Below are positions 34,332 to 43,227 of a DNA stretch of 64,000 nt, in pieces. The notes beneath the pieces were generated by a model. That model did not search any database. It was not told where the DNA came from and was given only the letters and a program-made list of their open reading frames with translations. The stretch covers positions 1,984,001 through 2,048,000 of the forward strand of contig NC_016051.1 in assembly GCF_000151205.2 (NCBI RefSeq), read 5' to 3'. Both the position numbers and the translations under genes were made by a program. Every line of letters starts with the position of its first letter. Within the stretch, counting starts at the first letter, position 1. This DNA is from Thermococcus sp. AM4 (GTDB lineage Archaea > Methanobacteriota_B > Thermococci > Thermococcales > Thermococcaceae).

Positions 34332-35308
34332 CCCTCCGTGTAGCTCGCCCTGACGCGCGGGTCTATGAGGGCGTAGATTATGTCAATCAGGAAGTTGGCC
34401 GCGAGGACCGAGATTACGACGATGAGGAAAGCTCCCTGGAGGAGGAAGTAGTCCTGGTTGAGTGCCGCGTTCATTATGAGCACGCCGATTCCAGGGTAGT
34501 TGAAGACTATCTCCGTCGCAATCGCCCCGGCCACCATCATTCCGAGCTGTAGGGCCAGGCCTGTCACCTGGGGCAGGATGGCGTTCCTGTAGGCGTGCTT
34601 GGTCATTAGCTTCTCGCTCGCGCCGAGGGCCTCTAAATAGCGGACGTAATCCGCCTCAAGCTCGTAGATTATCATGTTCCGCATCCCAATCGCCCAGCTA
34701 CCGATCATGACTATGAAGAGGCTCAGGAAGGGCAGAATCCAGTGTTTCAGAAAGCTCAGTATGAAGGTTAGAGAGAGGCTCGGGGTTAGATCGGGGGCGT
34801 AGGCACCAGAATAGGGGAGCCAGCCGAGTTTAACCCCCACAACGTAGACGAGAATCATGGCGAACCAGAAGTAGGGCATGCTCGCGAGGAAGTAGAAAAC
34901 CGGCATCGTGTACCTGTCGTACCTCTTGTTTTTGCCGGCGATCGCGCCGAGCCAGTTTCCAACAACCCAGCTGGCCAGTATGGCCGGGAGGAGGATGGCT
35001 ATGTCGTAGGGGAGGGCGTGCTTGATTATACTCGAAACCGGGGCGTTGTACAGCATGCTGTAGCCCAGGTCCCCGTGAAGGATGTTGACCCAGAAGTTCA
35101 CGAACTGCTTCCACAGGGGCTGGTTCAACCCGTAGAGCTCCTCGTAGAACTTCACGAGGGATTCGCTCACCGCACCGCTCCTGCCCATCATCGCCTCGAT
35201 CGGGTTCCCGGGCATGAGCCGCGGGAGCAGCCAGTTGATGGTCACGGCGAACACGAAGGTTATTCCGTACACGACGACCTTGCGCATGAGGTACTTCTTG
35301 AATCCCAT
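34328..35308 (-). CDS. ABC transporter permease (OppB/DppB type)
   Basis: 326-residue membrane permease with six helices. N-terminal MRKVVVYGITFVFAVTINWLLPRLMPGNP is characteristic of OppB, as is the EAA loop YLEALGASEKLMTKHAYRNAILPQVTGLALQ. ATG 35308 has GGAGGGTAAGCG upstream. It follows the binding-protein gene by 50 bases in the same operon. Confidence 0.9.
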   Translation of the reverse strand: MGFKKYLMRKVVVYGITFVFAVTINWLLPRLMPGNPIEAMMGRSGAVSESLVKFYEELYGLNQPLWKQFVNFWVNILHGDLGYSMLYNAPVSSIIKHALPYDIAILLPAILASWVVGNWLGAIAGKNKRYDRYTMPVFYFLASMPYFWFAMILVYVVGVKLGWLPYSGAYAPDLTPSLSLTFILSFLKHWILPFLSLFIVMIGSWAIGMRNMIIYELEADYVRYLEALGASEKLMTKHAYRNAILPQVTGLALQLGMMVAGAIATEIVFNYPGIGVLIMNAALNQDYFLLQGAFLIVVISVLAANFLIDIIYALIDPRVRASYTEG

Positions 35309-35358
35309 CGCTTACCCTCCTGGTATCTTCATCAAAGTAAAGAAAAACGGGAGAGGTT

Positions 35359-37212
35359 TTACCTTCTCCGCCTCAGGAGCAGCGGCACGATTGCGAGACC
35401 GACCAGTGCGGCCGGCCCACAGAGCTTCCAGCCGCCCTTCTCGGAGGTTGTGGTTGAGCTGGGCGATGGCGAGGGCGTCGTTGAGGCCCCTCCCTGGGTC
35501 GTAGTTGTGGTTGTGCTCGTGGTGGCGCTGGCGGGTTTGACGCCGAGCAGCGCTAAGGCCGTTCCCCAGGTTCCGTACTTGGCCCAGAATATGGGCACGC
35601 CGTAGGGGTTCTTCTCGTTGGGCCAGTTGGTCCAGTACTGGGTGTTGGCCTCGTAGAAGAGCGTCGCCATGTAAACCGGAACGGCCGGGACGTCCTTGAG
35701 CCATATCTCGCTGAGCTCCTTTATGTACTGCGCCTCCTTGTTCGGGTCGGTGGTCTTGGCGAACTCGTCGAGTATCTGCTGGGCCTGCTCGTTGGTGTAG
35801 TTGCCGAAGTTAGCTGCACCGTCCTTGCTCATTAGGGCGTTGTAGACCGCGTAAGCGGTCGGCTGGAAGGTTCCGGCCCAGTGGAGGCCGAGGTCGAAGT
35901 CGCCCTTGTGGAACTTGTCCATCATTGCCCCCCAGTCGTACTTGTCGATGACGACCTTTATTCCGAGGGCGCTGAGCTGGTTCTGGATTATCTCGGCGGT
36001 CGAAATCCAGTCGGAACAGCCGGCGCAGGTGACGAGGTGCAACTCGATGACCTTGCCGTTGTAGGTTCTCCAGCCGTCTGAGTTCCTCTTCATGCCCAGC
36101 TGGTCGAGTATCTTGTTGGCCTCCGCTATGTCCCCGTACTTCCATCCGTACTGGCTGATCAGGCTCTCAAGACCGATCTTGTCGCCCCACTTCTGGAGGA
36201 GGCCCGTGCCAAAGGGTATCTCCGAGGGCTTTCCGCTGATCGGGCCGTTCTTGTTGATCTGCTCCGGGTTTATAGCCATCGCTATGGCGCGCCTGAACTG
36301 CGGGTTGTCCATCGGGGGCCTCTTGGTGTTGAAGTAGAGCAGAACGGGCGCGACGGGCGGGAAGTACGGCGGTTTATCGAGCCAGCTGACGAGATGCGGG
36401 TTCTGCTTCTTGGCCTGCACGATGTCTATGTAGTAGGTTCCGACGTCGAGGTCACCCTTGATGAACATGTTCGCGGCCTGGGAGTTGTCCTTAACGTAGA
36501 GCTGGATTATGTACTTCGGAGCGGGCTTGCCGAAGACCTTGTTGCCCCACCAGTCGTCGTTCCTCTCGAGGATGGCCTTCTGCTGCTGAACGACCTCCTT
36601 GAGCTTGTAGGGGCCAGAACCGACAAGATATTTCTGCTCGTCGCCGAGGAAGGTCATCTTCTTAACCTTGGCCGGATCGATGTCCTTGAAGATGTGCTCC
36701 GGGATTATGAGGGCGCCCTGTCCCCAGCCGTAGAAGAGCTGGAGCTGCCAGAGCTGGTAGTTTGGAGTGCCGTCGAAGATGAAATCAACGGTCCTGTCGT
36801 CGACGACCTTTATCTCCTTGAGGCCGAGCTTGGTCCAGTTCCTGATCCCTATCTTCTGGTAGTACTCGTAGGAGAACTTGACGTCCTCAGCAGTGAGCGG
36901 TTTTCCGTCCTGCCACTTGAGGTTCGGCCTCAGTTTGACCTCAAAGGTGTTTGAGTTTACCCACTTCCAGCTCTCGGCGAGCCAGGGCTTCAGTTCACCG
37001 GTCATGAAGTTCAGCATCGCGAGGGGTTCAAAGATGAGACCGTCAAGGCCGAGGATGTTGCCGCCCCAGAAGGGGTTGGCGTTGGTCGGCGGTGCGCTGT
37101 TTGCCGTGTAGAGCGTTTCGTTTCTCGGATACTCCGAGGCGCTCACGAACCCAAAACCAAAAACGCTGCCGAGCATCAGGGCCGCAAAGGCCACGGCCAG
37201 ATACCTTTTCAT
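35359..37212 (-). CDS. ABC transporter substrate-binding protein with CGP-CTERM anchor
   Basis: 617-residue extracellular solute-binding protein of the OppA/DppA family (SBP_bac_5): signal peptide (MKRYLAVAFAALMLGSVFGFGFVSA), core with typical FEPLAMLNFMTGELKPWLAESW, WQDGKPLTAEDVKFSYEYY, and RRAIAMAINPEQI. Near the C-terminus a Thr/Ser linker leads to KGGWKLCGPAALVGLAIVPLLLRRRR, the Thermococcales CGP-CTERM anchor. It therefore uses a C-terminal anchor and not a lipobox. First gene of the operon (binding protein, two permeases, two ATPases, glmD, glmA), with AGGTGACGAACT before ATG 37212 and TATA GCTTATATAG at 37263-37272. Likely ligand: chitooligosaccharides. Confidence 0.9.
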   Translation of the reverse strand: MKRYLAVAFAALMLGSVFGFGFVSASEYPRNETLYTANSAPPTNANPFWGGNILGLDGLIFEPLAMLNFMTGELKPWLAESWKWVNSNTFEVKLRPNLKWQDGKPLTAEDVKFSYEYYQKIGIRNWTKLGLKEIKVVDDRTVDFIFDGTPNYQLWQLQLFYGWGQGALIIPEHIFKDIDPAKVKKMTFLGDEQKYLVGSGPYKLKEVVQQQKAILERNDDWWGNKVFGKPAPKYIIQLYVKDNSQAANMFIKGDLDVGTYYIDIVQAKKQNPHLVSWLDKPPYFPPVAPVLLYFNTKRPPMDNPQFRRAIAMAINPEQINKNGPISGKPSEIPFGTGLLQKWGDKIGLESLISQYGWKYGDIAEANKILDQLGMKRNSDGWRTYNGKVIELHLVTCAGCSDWISTAEIIQNQLSALGIKVVIDKYDWGAMMDKFHKGDFDLGLHWAGTFQPTAYAVYNALMSKDGAANFGNYTNEQAQQILDEFAKTTDPNKEAQYIKELSEIWLKDVPAVPVYMATLFYEANTQYWTNWPNEKNPYGVPIFWAKYGTWGTALALLGVKPASATTSTTTTTTQGGASTTPSPSPSSTTTSEKGGWKLCGPAALVGLAIVPLLLRRRR

Positions 37213-37249
37213 AGTTCGTCACCTCATTATAAAGGATGTCAATTTTATA

Positions 37250-37303
37250 ACATTCCCCGGTTCTATATAAGCTTTTTGGTAGACGGGTTTGTCCGGGAAT
37301 GTA
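37250..37303 (-). promoter_or_regulatory. Inverted repeat around the TATA box of the chitooligosaccharide importer operon
   Basis: ACATTCCCCGG (37250-37260) and CCGGGAATGTA (37293-37303) are inverted copies with one extra C in the first. They flank the TATA element GCTTATATAG (37263-37272) of the binding-protein gene. Such placement fits a repressor or activator binding site for induction of the operon; the regulator is not known. Confidence 0.45.
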
Positions 37304-37350
37304 TAATTTGTGGGCATTTTACAAGGCCCTGGGGAGCCGCCCCTCAAAAA

Positions 37351-37360
37351 CTATAAAAGG
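37351..37360 (+). promoter_or_regulatory. TATA box of the GH1 glycosidase operon
   Basis: CTATAAAAGG, 52-61 bases before ATG 37412, predicts a leader of about 30-35 bases with GGTGAGACGGC as ribosome binding site. No copy of the inverted repeat at 37250-37303 overlaps it directly. Confidence 0.6.
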
Positions 37361-37411
37361 CATGAAAACCACAAATCTTTCCAGAGTTATAACAGTGAGC
37401 GGTGAGACGGC

Positions 37412-38866
37412 ATGTCAGGGTTCATCTGGGGTGTTGTGCAGTCGGCGTTTCAGTTCGAGATGGGCGACCCGCTGAGGAGGAACATCGACTCCAGGAGCGA
37501 CTGGTGGGCGTGGGTCAGGGATCCCTTCAACATAAAGAACGATCTCGTAAGCGGCGACCTGCCCGAGGACGGGATAAACAACTACGACCTCTACGAGATA
37601 GACCACCGCCTCGCCAAGGACCTCGGGACGAACGCGTATCAGCTCACGATAGAGTGGAGCAGGATCTTTCCGTGCCCGACCTGGGGAGTTGAGGTGAAGG
37701 TTGAGAGGGACGGTTACGGCCTTATCAGGCGCGTTAAAGTGCCAAAGGAGGCACTCGAAGAGCTCGATCGGCTGGCAAACAGAAGAGAACTGCTCCACTA
37801 CCGGGCCGTTCTCAGGAACCTCAAAAAGCTCGGCTTCACGACCTTCGTCACGCTGAACCACCAGACGCTGCCCCTCTGGGTTCACGATCCCCTCTGGACG
37901 AGGGCGGACTTCGATGGAAGTAAAGCCAGGGGCTGGGTTGACGAGGGGAGCATAATCGAGTTCGTTAAGTTCAGCGCCTACGTTGCCTGGAAGTTCTCCG
38001 ACTTGGTTGACTTCTGGGCGACCTTCGACGAGCCGATGGTTACCGTCGAGCTCGGCTATCTGGCACCTTACGTCGGCTGGCCGCCTGGGATCCTCAATCC
38101 AGAGGCGGCCAAGCGCGTGATCATCAACCAGATGGTTGCCCACGCACGGGCCTACGATGCCATAAAGGAGCACACGAAGGCGCCGGTGGGGATAATCCTC
38201 AACATAATCCCGGCGTATCCCCTCGACCCCAGCGACGAGAGGGACGTGAAAGCGGCCGAGAACTACGATTACTTCCACAACAGGCTCTTCCTTGAGGCAC
38301 TCAACAGGGGAAGGGTTGACCTCGACGTCAGCGGCGATCCCGTCAGGATAGACCACGTGAAGAGAAACGACTGGATAGGGAACAACTACTACACGAGGGA
38401 AGTGGTTAAGTGGGTTGAGCCGAGGTTCGAGGAGCTGCCGCTGATAAGCTTCGTGGGAGCGGAGGGCTACGGCTATTCGGGCGATCCCAACAGCGTCTCC
38501 CCAGACAACAACCCGACGAGCGACTTCGGCTGGGAGGTCTATCCGAGGGGCCTGTACGATTCAACCCTCGAGGCGAGCTCCTACGGAAAGCCGGTCTACA
38601 TAACCGAGAACGGCATAGCGGACTCGAAGGACATACTCCGCCCGAGGTACATAGTTGAACATGTCGCGGCCATGCGCGAGGCGATTGAGGGCGGCGCGGA
38701 CGTCAGGGGCTACTTCCACTGGGCTCTAACGGATAACTACGAGTGGGCGATGGGTTTTAAAATCCGCTTCGGACTCTACGAGGTCGATCTGCTCACCAAG
38801 GAGAGGATCCCGAGGAGAAGGAGCGTTGAAACTTACAAAAAGGTCATCGAGGAGGGGATCGAATGA
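37412..38866 (+). CDS. GH1 family beta-glycosidase
   Basis: 484-residue cytoplasmic GH1 enzyme. Nucleophile Glu399 lies in YITENGIAD; the acid/base Glu207 lies in ATFDEPMV, where most GH1 enzymes have Asn before the Glu. WGVVQSAFQFEMGDP at the N-terminus is typical of the archaeal beta-mannosidase/beta-glycosidase branch. In T. kodakarensis a GH1 gene sits in the same locus between the importer operon and the deacetylase, so it may hydrolyse beta-linked disaccharides from the imported chain, though glucosaminide activity is unproven. Start ATG 37412 after CGGTGAGACGGC. Its stop overlaps the start of the VapB-like gene. Confidence 0.9.
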   Translation: MSGFIWGVVQSAFQFEMGDPLRRNIDSRSDWWAWVRDPFNIKNDLVSGDLPEDGINNYDLYEIDHRLAKDLGTNAYQLTIEWSRIFPCPTWGVEVKVERDGYGLIRRVKVPKEALEELDRLANRRELLHYRAVLRNLKKLGFTTFVTLNHQTLPLWVHDPLWTRADFDGSKARGWVDEGSIIEFVKFSAYVAWKFSDLVDFWATFDEPMVTVELGYLAPYVGWPPGILNPEAAKRVIINQMVAHARAYDAIKEHTKAPVGIILNIIPAYPLDPSDERDVKAAENYDYFHNRLFLEALNRGRVDLDVSGDPVRIDHVKRNDWIGNNYYTREVVKWVEPRFEELPLISFVGAEGYGYSGDPNSVSPDNNPTSDFGWEVYPRGLYDSTLEASSYGKPVYITENGIADSKDILRPRYIVEHVAAMREAIEGGADVRGYFHWALTDNYEWAMGFKIRFGLYEVDLLTKERIPRRRSVETYKKVIEEGIE

Positions 38867-39072
38867 AGACGATAGCGGTGGATGAGAGCACGTGGAAGAA
38901 GATAAAGATGCTCAAGGACAGGCTCGATGCGAGGTCCTACGACGAGGTTCTCCAGCGGCTCATAGAGGTCTGGCACCTGGTCGAGCTCGACAAGAAGGTT
39001 GATGATATCATTGTCAGCGAGGACGAGGCGGAGACCCTGCTCAACGTCCTTAAAAAGAAGAAGGGGAGTTGA
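38863..39072 (+). CDS. VapB-like antitoxin
   Basis: 69-residue protein (MKTIAVDESTWKKIKMLKDRL...) with the short beta strand plus helix-loop-helix layout of ribbon-helix-helix/VapB-type antitoxins in archaea, followed by an acidic-then-Lys-rich C-terminus that would bind the toxin. Start ATG overlaps the GH1 stop (ATGA), and the PIN-domain gene follows at once. The pair is cotranscribed with the sugar enzyme, which is unusual for an autonomous toxin-antitoxin module. Confidence 0.75.
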   Translation: MKTIAVDESTWKKIKMLKDRLDARSYDEVLQRLIEVWHLVELDKKVDDIIVSEDEAETLLNVLKKKKGS

Positions 39073-39074
39073 AA

Positions 39075-39524
39075 ATGCCCCTGCCGCAGGAGATAACCTT
39101 TGACAGCATCGCGCTCCTCAAGATGCACACCGCGAACAGGAAGAGGCAGCTCGAGATAACCCTCGCCAAGTTCACGGTCTACGTCCCTGTCCTGAGCCTG
39201 TACAACTACCTGGCCGCCAAGGCCTACCTGAAGAGGAACGTCGAGAGGGAACTCGGCCTGCTCAAGGAGATCTACAACGTCGTGCCCCTGAGCGATGAGA
39301 TAATCGTCCGTGCGAGCAAGATCGAGGGATACCTGCTCCAGAGGGGCCTGGTCGTTGATCCTGAGGACGTTCTCGCGGCTTCGACGGCCATAACCACCAA
39401 CAGCCTCCTCGTCACCGAGTCGCCCGAGAGGTACGAGCACATGAGGCAGTTCGGCCTCGACGTGATGCCCCTTGAGAAGTTCCTAAGGGAAATGGAGAGG
39501 ATCGTGGAGCGGGAGCTCAGATAA
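39075..39524 (+). CDS. PIN-domain protein, VapC-like toxin
   Basis: 149-residue PIN-fold protein: FDSIALLK near the N-terminus with the first acidic residue, central helices, and VDPEDVLAASTAITTNSLLVTESPERYEHMRQFGLDVMPLEKF, which holds the second acidic cluster and the C-terminal GLxV strand of VapC ribonucleases. The usual TRN/TND triplet is replaced by TES, so one active-site residue may differ. ATG 39075, five bases after the VapB-like stop; the TTG at 39069 is not preferred. Ends with an 8-bp overlap with the convergent dac gene. RNase activity is inferred. Confidence 0.75.
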   Translation: MPLPQEITFDSIALLKMHTANRKRQLEITLAKFTVYVPVLSLYNYLAAKAYLKRNVERELGLLKEIYNVVPLSDEIIVRASKIEGYLLQRGLVVDPEDVLAASTAITTNSLLVTESPERYEHMRQFGLDVMPLEKFLREMERIVERELR

Positions 39525-40308
39525 GCCCGGCGAAAGGGGTTATGTGGAGGAAGAGCCCGGGCATGAAGCGCAGACCCTCCGCGTACCTCACCCCAATCTT
39601 TTCCCCGTAGAACTCCGCCACGGTTCTGAGGAATGGCTCCCACTTCTCCCAGACATCGTCCGTGAACTGGCTCCTGTGGGCCCTTATCGCCCTCAGCTTG
39701 AGCTCCATGAGCCCCGTTATATCAATGAAGTAGTTCGGCTTCGCCGTATAGTAAAAACCGAAGAGATCGACCTGGTGGGGCTTTATTCCGAGCTGGACGT
39801 CGCTCGGGACGACGTTGGGCAGCGGCGAGAAGGAGACCGCTTCAAGGGCAAGTTTTCCCGCGGTTACGTGGTCAGGATGGGCCTCGTAGGGCAGCCAGGG
39901 GTCGGGGGCAAGAACGGCATCTGGTCTCTCCCGCCTGAGGACTTTGATTATCTGATTCCTCGCCTCGACGGTGTAGGGGAGCTCCGTGTCCCTGTAACCG
40001 AGCCATATTATCCTCTCCACGCCGAGCATCCTCGCGCTCTCTTCCTCCTCGCGCTTCCTGATCAGGGCGAGTTCATGGGCGCTGACGTTTTCATCCGTCG
40101 TTCCCATCGAGCCGTCGGTGAGGCAGAGGTAGACGACCTCCTTTCCCATCTCGGTGAGTTTCCTTATCGTGCCCCCGAGACCGATTACGCAGTCGTCGGG
40201 ATGGGGTTCGATGCAGAGAACCTTTTCAACGTCCTTAAAAGGATCCGAGAGGTCGAAGTCGAGAAGTGCGAGTAACTTTTCGAGCGAGGCCTCGAAGCTC
40301 AAAACCAT
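39517..40308 (-). CDS. dac: LmbE-type deacetylase (diacetylchitobiose deacetylase)
   Basis: 263 residues of the LmbE/PIG-L zinc deacetylase family. Zinc ligands are in PHPDD (residues 35-39) and AHPDH (HPDHVTAGKLALE). T. kodakarensis Dac, with the same N-terminal DPFKDVEKVLCIEPHPDD stretch, removes the non-reducing-end acetyl group of N,N'-diacetylchitobiose so that GlmA can act, and is encoded in the same locus. ATG 40308 follows GCGGGTG; two TATA-like stretches (GATTTTATAAC near 40318-40328 and GATTATAAAAAC near 40330-40342) precede it. In T. kodakarensis the chitinase gene is next to dac; here a radical SAM gene follows. Confidence 0.9.
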   Translation of the reverse strand: MVLSFEASLEKLLALLDFDLSDPFKDVEKVLCIEPHPDDCVIGLGGTIRKLTEMGKEVVYLCLTDGSMGTTDENVSAHELALIRKREEEESARMLGVERIIWLGYRDTELPYTVEARNQIIKVLRRERPDAVLAPDPWLPYEAHPDHVTAGKLALEAVSFSPLPNVVPSDVQLGIKPHQVDLFGFYYTAKPNYFIDITGLMELKLRAIRAHRSQFTDDVWEKWEPFLRTVAEFYGEKIGVRYAEGLRFMPGLFLHITPFAGLI

Positions 40309-40366
40309 CACCCGCTGTTATAAAATCCAAGGTTTTTATAATCATTTCGGTTTTCATAATAGGGGG

Positions 40367-41452
40367 TCAGGGCAGGGGAATCCTCTCGACCTCCATCCTG
40401 TCGAAGGTTGGGTACTCCTCCACGATGAAGAACCACACGTCGCCTTCGATGGCCTCGGCCAGCTCAACAGCGACCTCCTCGGGCATCTCGATCCTGCCCT
40501 TCTCCCTGTTTACGTAGAGCCACTCCTCCGGAACCTCGGCCTCGCTGACGAGGAACTCGTAGAGTCCGTCGAGGTCATCGTATTCAGCTATGCCGAAGCG
40601 GAGCGTTCCGTCCTCTGTGATCTCCATGTACGGCCTGGCAACGTTCCTCGCCATTCTCCTCAACCGGTTCCTTAGCTGGACGGCGTCCTTGAGCTTGGCC
40701 GTGCAGAGGTGGTAGCTCAGCGAGGTGTTCTCCTCGCCCCACTCGAGCAACTTAAGGCCGAGCTCAAGCGAGCCCTTTATCGCTGAGCTTTCGTCGCTTA
40801 CCGGCTCGTAGCCCATGTCGAGCATGGTTTTAAGGGTAACCTCGCTGAACTCCAGCTCGTTCACGTTGAGGAACTTCGCGCCGAGGCTGTCGAGGAATTC
40901 GGCGTACCACTTCATCCTCTCGAACTGTCCGGGAATCGAGGGGATCTCCCCGCCGACGTCCCAGCCGAAGTCGAAGGCGTTCTTTATGTTCTCGATTTCC
41001 ACCTTGAAGAGCTTCGAGTTCGGGTTGAAGAGATCTGGATGGAAGCGTATCTCATCTAAGCCCGCATCGTAGAGCTTCTCGAGGTTCTTCTTGGTCGCTA
41101 AAGCGCCGGTGGTGTAGAGGTGGACGTGAAAGTCCTCGCCAAAGTTCTCCTTGAGCGCGCGGATGTATTGAACCGTTCTGTCGAGCCTCGCGAGGGGGTC
41201 CCCGCCGGTGACGCCCGCGCCCTTTGCCTCCTGAATCATCGCCTCCTCGATGATGTCATCAACGCTCTTAACGGGCCTCTCGTTGGCGTAAACGACATCT
41301 TCCCTCCTCCAGGGGCTCAGCGGGCAGTAGAAGCAGTCCCTCGGGCACTTCCCTGTGGTGAAGAGGACGAGCTTCTCACCCCTAACGCAGAGCTGACAGC
41401 CCTTCGGAAGTTCCCTCACGGCGTACGAGAAGTAAGGGGTCTCCCATACCAT
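40367..41452 (-). CDS. Radical SAM protein
   Basis: 361 residues with the radical SAM cluster motif CPRDCFYCP (CxxxCxxC) after an N-terminal [13 protein letters not shown] that holds two more Cys, and [12 protein letters not shown] as the AdoMet-contacting GGE-like region. It resembles archaeal radical SAM proteins related to pyruvate formate-lyase activating enzymes and to MiaB-unrelated tRNA-modifying types; the reaction is unknown. Start ATG 41452 after GAGGGCT; the TTG four codons earlier is less likely. The TATA element at 41483-41493 is shared, as a near palindrome, with the divergent rnp2 gene. Confidence 0.82.
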   Translation of the reverse strand: MVWETPYFSYAVRELPKGCQLCVRGEKLVLFTTGKCPRDCFYCPLSPWRREDVVYANERPVKSVDDIIEEAMIQEAKGAGVTGGDPLARLDRTVQYIRALKENFGEDFHVHLYTTGALATKKNLEKLYDAGLDEIRFHPDLFNPNSKLFKVEIENIKNAFDFGWDVGGEIPSIPGQFERMKWYAEFLDSLGAKFLNVNELEFSEVTLKTMLDMGYEPVSDESSAIKGSLELGLKLLEWGEENTSLSYHLCTAKLKDAVQLRNRLRRMARNVARPYMEITEDGTLRFGIAEYDDLDGLYEFLVSEAEVPEEWLYVNREKGRIEMPEEVAVELAEAIEGDVWFFIVEEYPTFDRMEVERIPLP

Positions 41453-41480
41453 AGCCCTCGCCAACCCTAACCCGGGGATA

Positions 41481-41493
41481 GGCCTTAAAAACG
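41481..41493. promoter_or_regulatory. Bidirectional TATA between the radical SAM gene and rnp2
   Basis: GGCCTTAAAAACG reads as a TATA box on the plus strand (about 25 bases before ATG 41514, leaderless) and CGTTTTTAAGG reads as one on the minus strand (about 35 bases before ATG 41452). One short element may drive both genes. Confidence 0.5.
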
Positions 41494-41513
41494 TTGGCGG
41501 GCAAAGTTGTCCG

Positions 41514-41882
41514 ATGCCTATGAGGGAGAAGCCGAAGTACCTGCCCCCGACGCTCCGCGAGAAGCACCGCTACATAGCCTTCCAGCTGATTGGGGAGAGG
41601 CCCTTCCGGAAGGACGAGGTCAAGAAAGCCATCTGGGAGGCAAGCCTCTCAACGCTCGGTGTTCTCGGCTCGGCCAAAGCAAAGCCCTGGTTCATACGCT
41701 TCGACGAGAAGAGCCAGACCGGAATCGTCAGGGTTGACAGGAAGCATGTGGAAGAGCTCAGGTTTGCCCTAACCCTCGTGACGGAGATAAACGGCTCGAG
41801 GGCAATCTTCAGGACGCTTGGCGTTTCGGGAACGATAAAAAGGCTGAAGAGGAAGTTTTTAGCTGAATTCGGCTGGCGTTAG
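41514..41882 (+). CDS. rnp2: Ribonuclease P protein component 2 (Pop5)
   Basis: 122-residue Pop5/Rpp14-family protein, one of the archaeal RNase P subunits that help the RNA cut tRNA 5' leaders. Sequence [61 protein letters not shown] and [12 protein letters not shown] closely follow the Pyrococcus Pop5 protein. Leaderless start at ATG 41514 is supported by the TATA box 25 bases upstream. The stop overlaps the convergent glycogen synthase gene by 4 bases. Confidence 0.93.
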   Translation: MPMREKPKYLPPTLREKHRYIAFQLIGERPFRKDEVKKAIWEASLSTLGVLGSAKAKPWFIRFDEKSQTGIVRVDRKHVEELRFALTLVTEINGSRAIFRTLGVSGTIKRLKRKFLAEFGWR

Positions 41883-43222
41883 AGCAGGAAGGGCATCGCC
41901 TTGTCCACAGCGCCGGTGTAAACGAGCAGGTAGCGCCTGCAGGCCTTCTCCCAGGTGAAGTCCCTTCTCGCGCGCTTCTTGGCGTTCTCACGGAGCCTTG
42001 CGAGGGTTCCTTCATCGAGCTCTTTAGCCGAAACCATGGCCCTCGCGAGGGCAAAGGCGTCTCTCGGTGGGACGAGGATTCCGGTGGCGTTATCCGGGTC
42101 GGCGTTGAGGTCTATTATCGTGTCTTTGAGCCCCCCGACGGCGCTCGCTATTGGAATCGCCCCGAGGCACATCGCCTCGAGCTGAACCAATCCAAAGGGC
42201 TCAAAGTAAGACGGAATCACCACGAAGTCCACCGAGCCGTACAGCTCGCGGACGGTTTCCCTCGGCAGGACGTCGGTGATTACCCTGACGTTCTCCGGGA
42301 AGCGGTTCTCAACGGCTTTGGCCCAGGCCTCCAATCCGGGGTCGCCCTTGCCGACGATGATGAAGCGCATCTCCCTAAAAGCGGGATCGCCGGAGAGTAT
42401 CTCTATCGCCCTGAGGAGCGTGTCAACGCCCTTCTGGGCCCTGTCGAAGCGGCCGATGAACATGAAGGCCCTTCCGTCGCTCAAACCGAAGCGCCCGAGG
42501 ATTAGCCGTCTCCGCTCCTCCCTCGGTTTGTCGGCGTTCTCAAGGAGCTCCTCGCTCCAGAAGGAGCAGTCTATGCCGTTGAAGACGTGCGTCACCTTGC
42601 CGTCGAAGTTCCTGAAGAAGTCCCACTCCTCCCAGAGGTAGCTTTTGCTAACGGTCGTTACCGCGTCGGCTACGTAGCAGGCGGTGTGCTCGGGGTCTAT
42701 TTCCGGATAAGGCGCGAGCTCGCCCAGGTTGGCCTCGTGGAAGTAGTGAGCCGGAATTTTGGCCTTGTTGAGCCTGTGGACCGTGAAAACGGCCCTAAGC
42801 GAGAAGTACTTCTTCAAAAGTCCGAGGGCAAAAACCGTGTGCCAGTCGTGGGCGTGAACGACATCGGGCTTGAAACCCTCGATGAGGTGGTTGAGCAGAC
42901 CGGCCGAGGCTTTCCCGAAGAGGACGGCCTTCCGGAGGAGGGTCTCCCAGTCAGGATAGACGTCGGTGTCGAGAACGTCGCCGGAGAGCGTGTAAACCGT
43001 GACCCCGTTCTGCTCCCGCTTTCTGGCGGTTACCTCGACGGTTCTGCCCTCGAAGGAGAGCCTGAAAGTGAGGAAAGGCTCGCCGAGGTTCCGTCCGTGG
43101 TCGGGGGTGAAGACGATCACCTCGTTGCCCTTGGCCAATCCTTCGGCTATGTTGGTCACTGCCTCCGCCAGGCCGCCGACCTTGACGGGGAGGTACTCGA
43201 AGGATAGGAGGAGAACGCGCAT
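41879..43222 (-). CDS. glgA: Glycogen synthase (GT5)
   Basis: 447-residue GT5 glycosyltransferase: N-terminal [22 protein letters not shown] with the KxGGL nucleotide-sugar loop, [32 protein letters not shown], and the C-terminal [20 protein letters not shown] motif with the catalytic Glu. It extends alpha-1,4-glucan using ADP- or UDP-glucose. ATG 43222 lies five bases after the trmBL1 stop, with its ribosome binding site in GAGTGAT, so glgA is cotranscribed with the sugar-responsive regulator. This couples glucan storage to the maltodextrin control circuit. Confidence 0.92.
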   Translation of the reverse strand: MRVLLLSFEYLPVKVGGLAEAVTNIAEGLAKGNEVIVFTPDHGRNLGEPFLTFRLSFEGRTVEVTARKREQNGVTVYTLSGDVLDTDVYPDWETLLRKAVLFGKASAGLLNHLIEGFKPDVVHAHDWHTVFALGLLKKYFSLRAVFTVHRLNKAKIPAHYFHEANLGELAPYPEIDPEHTACYVADAVTTVSKSYLWEEWDFFRNFDGKVTHVFNGIDCSFWSEELLENADKPREERRRLILGRFGLSDGRAFMFIGRFDRAQKGVDTLLRAIEILSGDPAFREMRFIIVGKGDPGLEAWAKAVENRFPENVRVITDVLPRETVRELYGSVDFVVIPSYFEPFGLVQLEAMCLGAIPIASAVGGLKDTIIDLNADPDNATGILVPPRDAFALARAMVSAKELDEGTLARLRENAKKRARRDFTWEKACRRYLLVYTGAVDKAMPFLL

Positions 43223-43227
43223 AGGCA

